Below are positions 57,226 through 64,000 of a stretch of DNA of 64,000 nt, piece after piece; position 1 is the stretch's first letter; every line of letters begins with the position of its first letter. Source of the DNA: Euryodendron excelsum (Eukaryota > Streptophyta > Magnoliopsida > Ericales > Pentaphylacaceae); contig CM065393.1 in assembly GCA_033060915.1 (NCBI GenBank), positions 8,400,001 to 8,464,000 on the forward strand, written 5' to 3'. The notes below the pieces were generated by a model, which saw nothing but the letters and a program-made list of their open reading frames with translations, ran no database searches and was not told where the DNA came from. Position numbers and translations under genes: made by a program.

Positions 57226-58394
57226 GTTGATGGTTTCAAAGTGAAATTTGGGTTGCTACTGGTACTTCTATATGCAAATTAGAGATTTATATACTTCTTT
57301 TACTACCTTAGGTTTGAAGTTTGAACGAACACTGCAAAGAATCAAAGACAGTTTTTGGTCAAAACTATGTTCATTCATTATTGTTGTCTTTGTTATTGTT
57401 GTTTTTCTAATTGATTGATTATGAGAGGAATGTGGAGGACCATCTCATTGTAAATTGTAACTTGTAATAGTGGAATCAAAGGAAAGCACTAGACGACGAT
57501 AATAATAACAATAACAATACTCGAAACCCGGCCAATGCGGAATTAGGGTGCATGACCGGCCAGTAGTAAGGTTACCCATGGCCACTTTACAAAAACCAGT
57601 TAAACATCTGTGCATAATCATTTAAGATGATACATAATTGCAGAAATAGGATTTTACTTTATGAACGTAAAATAATGTGTGTTGTACATGACAGAGCCAT
57701 GCCTAGTTTTCAAAACATAACATACTATAAAATGGGCCTATTGAAGGCCACCACAGTTATAACATTATAATATTATAAACATTAGCGTCTAGCCCATATA
57801 CACATTTACATATCATAAGGCCCTTGGGCTGCAGTCCAAATATCCACGTAGTGGGCCTCCCTCTAAGGCCTCCCAATTTGGTTACCTGAAAACACTTTTA
57901 AAAAAAACATAAATTAATGCTTAGTGAATAACAATAATGCATGAGCATAAAATACAATAGACTAACATTTCTATTTAATGTATATGACAATAGATAAACA
58001 TATATGCATATATGGCATAAACCTAGAAACGTATAAGCGTAAGCTTGAAGACACATGTGGCATAGGCTTTCGCATTGAAACATTAAATTGTATCAAATCA
58101 TGGTGTGGTAAAATAGAGATGCAACAGAACATTGTACCGTAAGCTTTTATAATGAAACGTTATAACATTCGAACATAGTATCATAGTAGTTAGACGCAAA
58201 TCGTAACATGATCTCGTAAGGTATAATATAGCTTATCATAAGCATATCATGGCATGGTACTATAAGGCATATCATAATATCATAAAAAAGAGAGATACAC
58301 CGTGACATTAATACTTATGAAAACATACATAACTTGTCATGAAGCATTTAAACAAATCATATTTCTCATTCTAGAATATAATTATGTTATGTTT

Positions 58395-58620
58395 TTACAT
58401 CAAAGCTAAGCTCCGCATTAATAACCTTAAAGGTCACACATATGGCTCTTTAGGCCAACATCACAACTAGGCACTGCATTAATAACCTTAAAACTCACAC
58501 ATAGGGCTCTTTAGGCCAATATCAAAGCTAGGTTCTGCATTAGTAACCTTAAAGGTCACACATAGAGCTCTTTAGGCTAATCAAAGTAACCGTAAAGGTC
58601 ACGCATAACGCTCTTTAGGC
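58395..58620. repeat. 62 bp tandem units at the left edge of the 70 bp array
   Basis: CTCTTTAGGC recurs at 58446, 58507, 58568 and 58611 with CCTTAAAGGTCACACATA-type spacers, giving about 61 bp steps. A similar single unit closes the main array near 59625-59670. Confidence 0.85.
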
Positions 58621-59650
58621 TGGTCATGAGAGTTAGGCTCAGCCATTAAGAGTTACGCTTAGTTCATTAGCAACATAAAGTGCTTTAGGCCAGTCATGAG
58701 AGATAGGCTTAGTCATTAAGAGCTACGCTCAGTTCATTAGCAACATAGAGTTCTCTAGGCTAATCATGAGAACTAGGCTCAGTCATTCAAAGCTATGCTC
58801 AGTTCATTAGAAATATAGAGTGTTTTAGGTCAATCATCAGAACTAGGCTCAATCATTAAGAGTTATGCTCAGTTCATTAGCAACATAGAGTTCTTTATAC
58901 CAATCATAAGACCTAGACTCAATCATTAAGAGCTATGCTCAGTTCATTAGCAACATAAAGTGCTTTAGTCCAATCATGAGAGCTAAGCTTAGTTATTAAG
59001 AGCTATATTCAGTTCACTAGCCAGATAGAGTATTTTAGGCCAATTATGAAAGCTAGACTCAGCCATTAAGAGCTATGCTCAGTTCATTAGCAACATAAAG
59101 TGTTTTAAGCCAATCATAAGAGCTAGGCTCAGTAATTAAGAGCTACGCTCAGTTCATTAGCAACATAAAGTGTTTTAAGCCAATCATAAGAGCTAGGCTC
59201 AGTAATTAAGAGCTAGGCTCAGTTCATTAGCAACATAGAGTGTTTTAGGCCAATCATAAGAGGTAGGCTAAGTTATTAAGAGCTATACTCAGTTCATTAG
59301 CAATATAGAGTACTTTAGACCAATCACAAGAGCTAGACTCCGTTATTAAGAGTTATGCTCAATTCATTAGCAACATAGAGTGCTTTAGGCCAATCAAGAG
59401 AGCTAGGCTTAGTTATTAAGAGCTATATTCAGTTCATTAGCAAGATAGAGTGTTTTAGGCCAATTATGAAAGTTAGGCTCAGTCATTAAGAGCTATGCTC
59501 AGTTCATTAGTAATATAAAGTACTTTAAGCCAATCATAAGAGCTAGGCTCAGTTATTAAGAGCTAAGCTCAGTTCATTAGTAACATAGAGTGCTTTAGGC
59601 CAATCATAAGAGATAGGCTCAATTATAGTAACTACAACGGTCACACATAG
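58610..59650. repeat. 70 bp tandem array, ~14 units, with 420 bp higher-order pattern
   Basis: AGTTCATTAG (or a one-base variant) starts at 58661 and then exactly every 70 bp through 59571 (14 occurrences, no length change). Each unit reads on to AGAGT-TTTAGGCCAATCAT, GAGCTAGGCTCAGT and ATTAAGAG. Unit variants recur six units apart: the ATATTCAGTTCA(C/T)TAG + AATTATGAAAG variant is at 59011 and 59431, and its neighbours on both sides also match at +420. Confidence 0.93.
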
Positions 59651-60740
59651 GCTCTTTAAGCCAAGGGACATCTCCCAACATGGCGATAGATTATTTCACG
59701 TCTCCTACCATAGGACCATCTTTGCTAGTTTAGGGTTTTGCCACAAAAGACCTCGAGTTGGCATCGTATATTGGAAAACCTTGCATCTCTTTCTTTTAAA
59801 GCATTCTAGTCCATAGGTTTTAATTTCATAACATAAGTAAAATTGCATTTCGAAACATAACGTTTACATATAACATAATAATTGATACGTAGAAATTATG
59901 GGAAAGAAATGCACGAAATATGATTGAACTTGAAGGCAAGGTAGTTGAACTTGCAAACAATAGGCAACGCAATTGAACTTGGAAACCTTTGAAAAATAAT
60001 AGAATTTTACTCATGGCATATTGTTACTTACCTTAATTCTCAAGATTAGCTCTAAATAAGAGTGTTCCCACACATAGAGTACATAGAAGAATCAAACACA
60101 AGACTCCGATGCAATGCAAGAACATAAAAGTTGAGGTTTGAAACATGAATCCCTAAACACCAATTCCTTCATTACATCTCATTCACATCAGAACAATGAT
60201 TCTATATTCTAGGTTAATTTTATTTGAAAATAGGCTTAAAGAACTTTAATTTGATAGGTCATAGGTCGAAAACACATTCTGAATAAAGAAGTTATGTCTA
60301 ATAGAAAAAGGACTAAAATTCTAAAAAATAATGTTACTGATATAAATTTTAGGTCTATTTTAAACGTTAATATCTCACATTCTATAAGTAATTACGATAC
60401 AAACTTTATAGGGTAAGAAAGGTCTATGAGTCTACTTTTCAGTGCTTCAAACGGTGCATTAATCTGAGTTTTCTAGAGCAAATTGTGCCCATTTTACTAA
60501 AGAGTGTCGGAGCTATAACCTAGGACCGCGCTAGAGCGGGCTAAAGTGCGCTCTAGCACGCTCCAAACCAGATTACCTCGCTTTCAGGCGAGCTTGACCC
60601 CGCTCTAGCACACTCCTTCTTGTAGCAATGCATGAAAATAGGTTTTCTCACCCCAAACTCAACCAAACATCTCCCAAACTTTCTCAATACTTCTAGGGTT
60701 CAAAACAAAGTGCTAACTATTATAAAAGCCCTCCCTCAAT
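59651..60740. other. Non-coding, right part of LTR-like block
   Basis: AT-rich sequence after the array. No ORF with a domain; the 59826-60014 minus ORF is not supported. Confidence 0.45.
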
Positions 60741-60839
60741 TGGTGAAGATCAGCTGGAAGGGACAACAGAGGGGTAGACGTATTTAGATTGTACACTGAA
60801 ACAAAATATGATCTAAATCCTCAAATGGGTTTCTACACC

Positions 60840-61105
60840 TATTGTTATGAATAGCAAACCACACAAAAATAATTCTTTGCAAACTTACGATGAAAATACA
60901 TATACTTTGTTGATTCAACGATGAAAATACATATTCTTTGTTGATTCAACAATGAAAATACAATCATTGCAAAACTCCAAATCAACTTATCAGTAACATC
61001 CAATAACAATATGGGGGAGGACTTAAAAGAGTAATGAAATTTGTTCCAATAATAATATTTTTCCAAGAGCATCTTTCTTATAAATGCCAAGCAATGCCAG
61101 GTTAA
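60840..61105 (-). pseudogene. LINE C-terminal fragment
   Basis: The minus strand reads DVTDKLIWSF near 60985 and, in another frame further on, DLDHILFQCT near 60805-60780. This order resembles the zf-RVT region at the end of plant LINE ORF2 proteins. It is short and heavily broken, and the call is tentative. Confidence 0.4.
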
Positions 61106-61108
61106 AGA

Positions 61109-61461
61109 TGTTAGTCCAGGTGGCAACCCAAGAGGAGAGTGAATTGAGTTTAAATAAAAATTCAATAAATAATTTTATATTTAAAAAATTCTAACTAAAT
61201 ATTCAAACAAATATTAATAAACCAATTATATGTTGTGAATAAATGCAAGCAATTCAAACTATAAAGTAAAAGAGATAAGAGAAGAGAATACGATACCAAG
61301 ATTTATTGTAATTTGACTTCAACTCCAAAGTCTACGTCCAACCCCAAAGCTCCTTCCTTGAGATTTTTCTCCAATATATCAAAATCGTAGATACAGTTAC
61401 TAGCCTTTTAACCCAGGCACTAGTCCTCCTTTACAACTAGTTTTCATATGGTAATCACACT
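61109..61461. repeat. Dispersed repeat, copy 2 (pairs with 41.3 kb)
   Basis: Matches 41285-41640 and is interrupted at 61462 by the start of the long LTR. Confidence 0.85.
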
Positions 61462-61639
61462 TATAAGCATCCCATTTTTGCTCGCTCGGCAATCTCCGGC
61501 CCGACCGAATCCAGTTTCGAACATCACAATTCAAAATAGCCCAAGCTGGCTCTTTCAAACTCTAATCCAATCAACTGGTTGCTTTTTAGGCCCGCAAGGC
61601 CCAATTGAAGCTGAAAAAGACCGTATTGCCCCTAGGCAT

Positions 61640-62035
61640 TCCAAGTAGCTTTCCGAAACCAAGCGATCTCGAGAACCAATGCCATCCAGGTAAGTTTTCG
61701 AGACTAGGCGGTCTTGAGAACCAACGCCATCCAGGTAGCTTCCCAAGATTAGCCGATCTCGGAGACCAACACCTTATCAAATTCCAGACGATTCACTTCT
61801 AGCGCCTGCTAGCCCACCAATATAGAATGTCTGTCATCCAGTAGTTTTTTGAGATCAAGTGATCTTAGGGACCAACACCACCCTACAGGTAGTTTTTTTA
61901 GATTGGGCGATCTCAGGAACCAGCACCACCCTACAAGTAGCTCTCTGAGACTAGGCGGTCTCAGGGACCAACATTGCACAGGTAGCTTTTCGAGACCAGG
62001 TGGTCTCAGGAACCAACACCTAGGTCAATACTAGC
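61640..62035. repeat. ~45-50 bp minisatellite inside the LTR
   Basis: Repeats of GGTAGCTTTTCGAGACCAGG + GGTCTCAGGAACCAACACC begin near 61645, 61690, 61732, 61840, 61887, 61935 and 61980. Short ORFs on both strands here come from the repeat. Confidence 0.85.
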
Positions 62036-63060
62036 GCTTGCCAGCCCGACTCAATGAAAAATGACCAAACCTGCCCCTTGGGCCTCCAAGCACGTCTTGA
62101 GAAAGTTCAAAATCCCTTAAGACGGTAAGTCCACCCTTCCAAAGTGCCCCCAAATAGTTAGGCGTACTCAATACGCCATCTTGTCCAATATCGATCCAAT
62201 TCTGGTCTCATCCCCGTTAACTTTGGTCAAAATAACCGTTTTGCCCTTGGGCACCTCAGCATAGTGCAAATCCCACCAAACAGCGAAAACATCTTTCAGG
62301 ACTGTCCCTGAACAGTCTGGCATGCTTAACATACCATTCCAATTCATCATAACCCTTTTCGACTAAGCCCGATCAAAACGACCATTTTACCCCTAGCAGC
62401 CCGAGCACGCCCTGAAACTACACCGGCTCTGGGTATTGAACGGAAGATTTCATCATACAACCCTGTTTGACCCAAGGTGAGCCCCGTGACTCTAAATGCT
62501 TCCAACTCAACGAAAATTCCTTAAAGCGTCTCGCAAGCGCTCCACTAGGGTTATTTTTTCCTCCCGATTCTCGGGTTATAACACACTGTCAAATGACTTG
62601 AGAAATGCATAAATCAAGGAATTTTCAAAAAGCCTTTCCATAGGTCTTTCCATCGATACGACTTGATTGAACAAATCACTTCCCAAAGCCCTTGATCGCA
62701 TGGCTCGAAAACCATCACTTTCAGTAACCCCTAAAGGGTCTCACACTCCCTGAAAATTCCAAGTTCATGAGAAACACTAGGAGAACGTCGTGGACGCAAT
62801 CAATTTTTCCAAATCCATCCTAGATTGCGCAATTATTGAGGCAAAGTTTAAACGAACATTCCCAGAGGCGGAGCATATGCTACATGTGCCCAGATTTTGA
62901 TCAGATCGATCAAACTTTACTTGCCCCTTAAGATTTAGCTAGTACAAAGTGTGCCATATGGTATTCATTATGCGGAACAATATTGGTGCATGTAGCACAT
63001 GCGCTAGGGCAAAATTTGCCCAGCCGTATGTACTACATGTGCCAAGCCTCTCTAGATTGC

Positions 63061-63073
63061 CTATAAAAATAGG
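63061..63073 (+). promoter_or_regulatory. LTR TATA box
   Basis: CTATAAAAATAGG preceded by AGATTGC. The same layout (GATTGTCTATAAATACAG) is found on the minus strand at 53750-53767 in the other LTR copy, so the element promoter is conserved between copies. Confidence 0.6.
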
Positions 63074-63778
63074 TCTCCCCCTTTACATCTTCCAGAATCA
63101 AAAATAGCAGCGAAGCTCTACAACAATATCCTCTGAACCTCAAATTTCCATATACATCTCACCCTCCAAAGGCTTAGGTTAGATTCCACCTCCCTCTAGC
63201 CTATACATTACACCTGTAAAGCCCTCAATGTCATAGAAGATCCCATTCCAACCCCTTCAAGCCTCTCTAAAGCCATTCAAATTCAAGTTAAAGCGTCCAT
63301 GGAAGTTTGAAGGTGTTTGAAGGCAAAAGGTGGTATTCTTTTACATTTTTGTCATCCCCACTCTTCTCTTCTCTCTCCTAGCCTACTTAGACTATTCTCT
63401 ATTTTAAACTCTCATCTTCTACCACCATTTCTTGCATGCATGAAATAAGAGAACTCCTAGTTCATGCCTAGAGGAAAGCTAATGAAAGCCACAGTGTAAG
63501 GGGATCTCTCACTAGCCTACTTTAAAATGGTATGGCCTTAGAGTATTTTGCAATTTGGTGTGGCCTATAGCCTCATATGAATTCATGACCCCCTTTGCAT
63601 ATGGTTACCATGTTTATGTATTGCATGCTTGGCTCTATTTTCATATCCATCATCATCTTGTAAAAATTTTCACCACCTTCATTTCTATGTCTTCTTCAAA
63701 TTCCATATTCAAGTACTTTCCTAAAAATGGTTCTAAGAGTCGGTTCCTTGAAGCCTAGGTTAATTTTCATGTTTTAAA

Positions 63779-63802
63779 CCCCCCACCCCCCCCCCCCCCC
63801 CC
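63779..63802. repeat. Poly(C) tract
   Basis: Six C, one A, then 17 C, inside the long LTR. Confidence 0.95.
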
Positions 63803-64000
63803 ACTTTAGACCCCTTGACTTCATTTTGCATCCTTGCATTCCTTTGCGTTTCAAGTGGCATAAATTTGATTTTCAAACCCTTCTCTTCTATATTGATTTT
63901 TGTAGAATCCGCTCTCTTGAACCTTGTGGTTGAAATGGTCTCTTAAAACCCTCTCTTCAGTGGCTTTCCCATCATCTTGACCATATGAACCCTAGTTCAT

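Larger units (their letters stand above)
57500..60740 (-). repeat. LTR-like block enclosing the 70 bp array
   Basis: Begins with a CCCGGCCAATGCGGAATTAG segment and a CCGGCCAGTAGT block, then ATATAA-rich sequence with TTGGTTACCTGAAAAC and TGCTTAGTGAATAA. The layout resembles the reversed LTR of a plant gypsy element and, more distantly, the segments at 47.2 and 50.3 kb. Palindrome-like GC-rich words (GCTCTAGCACGCTCC, GCGCTAGAGCGGGC) lie at 60525-60620. The edges are not fixed. Confidence 0.4.
61462..64000 (+). mobile_element. Second copy of the 4.4 kb LTR family, plus orientation, truncated by window end
   Basis: Starts TATAAGCATCCC, followed by GCTCGCTCGGCAATCTCCGG and CCGACCG, the reverse complement of the 55259 end. 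A TATA box CTATAAAAATAGG lies at 63061-63073, about 1.6 kb from the start, as in the first copy (1.5 kb). The canonical TG has become TA. It cuts the dispersed repeat that precedes it. Whether a full element follows cannot be seen. Confidence 0.78.

Noticed and set aside
58610..59650. CRISPR-like regular spacing
   Set aside because: Whole 70 bp units are similar, with no unique spacers, in a plant genome; it is a tandem satellite-like array.
61555..61802. Overlapping repetitive ORFs on both strands
   Set aside because: They are translations of the minisatellite inside the long LTR.

Overview
This window is nuclear DNA from a flowering plant, most likely a eudicot with a large, repeat-rich genome. 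The evidence is AT-rich sequence, spliced coding remnants with long introns, plant-type Ty3/gypsy and Ty1/copia elements primed by initiator tRNA-Met, L1 and RTE-like LINE fragments, a PIF/Harbinger remnant, an endogenous Caulimoviridae fragment and many (GA)n, (CA)n and (TA)n microsatellites. The species cannot be fixed from this sequence. No RNA gene, CRISPR array, operon or organelle insertion was recognised, and I found no intact protein-coding gene.

Layout. 1-2.8 kb: Ty3/gypsy pol remnant (protease-RT linker, RT, RNase H, integrase tail) and its likely 3' LTR. 2.8-4.8 kb: a second gypsy element on the minus strand (gag, PBS, LTR). 4.8-7.1 kb: minus-strand L1-type LINE with an internally deleted RT. 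7.1-7.5 kb: RTE-like LINE tail. 8.9-38.5 kb: nine recognisable exons of a gene resembling plant KAKU4 (a nuclear-lamina-associated protein). They are spread over about 29.6 kb and carry several single-base frameshifts, a lost splice donor and a premature stop, so I call it a non-processed pseudogene lacking its N-terminal exons. Its introns hold a three-copy ~950 bp tandem repeat (14.5-17.4 kb), a PIF/Harbinger remnant (20.6-22.9 kb), gag-like duplicated fragments (29.5-30.4 kb), and a scrambled endogenous pararetrovirus (30.4-37.2 kb) whose capsid region is split by a 4.67 kb Copia element (30.7-35.4 kb).

38.5-64 kb has no gene I could name. It contains a Mutator-like non-autonomous element with a 9 bp target-site duplication (43.4-44.3 kb), tandem repeats, a few orphan exon-like ORFs (44.9, 45.8, 56.4 kb), and a duplicated ~1.1 kb segment with a minus-strand ORF (47.2 and 50.3/55.7 kb). 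The second copy of that segment is split by a 4.4 kb LTR flanked by perfect CCATG duplications. A 70 bp tandem array with a 420 bp higher-order period lies at 58.6-59.65 kb. A second copy of the 4.4 kb LTR family, in the opposite orientation, runs off the window end.

Taken together the window is a decayed gene used repeatedly as an insertion target, and the nesting gives a relative chronology: gene, then pararetrovirus, then Copia. No new functional system was found. The most informative observations are the pseudogene, the nested insertions and the higher-order 70 bp array. All family assignments were made by eye and from memory, without database searches.
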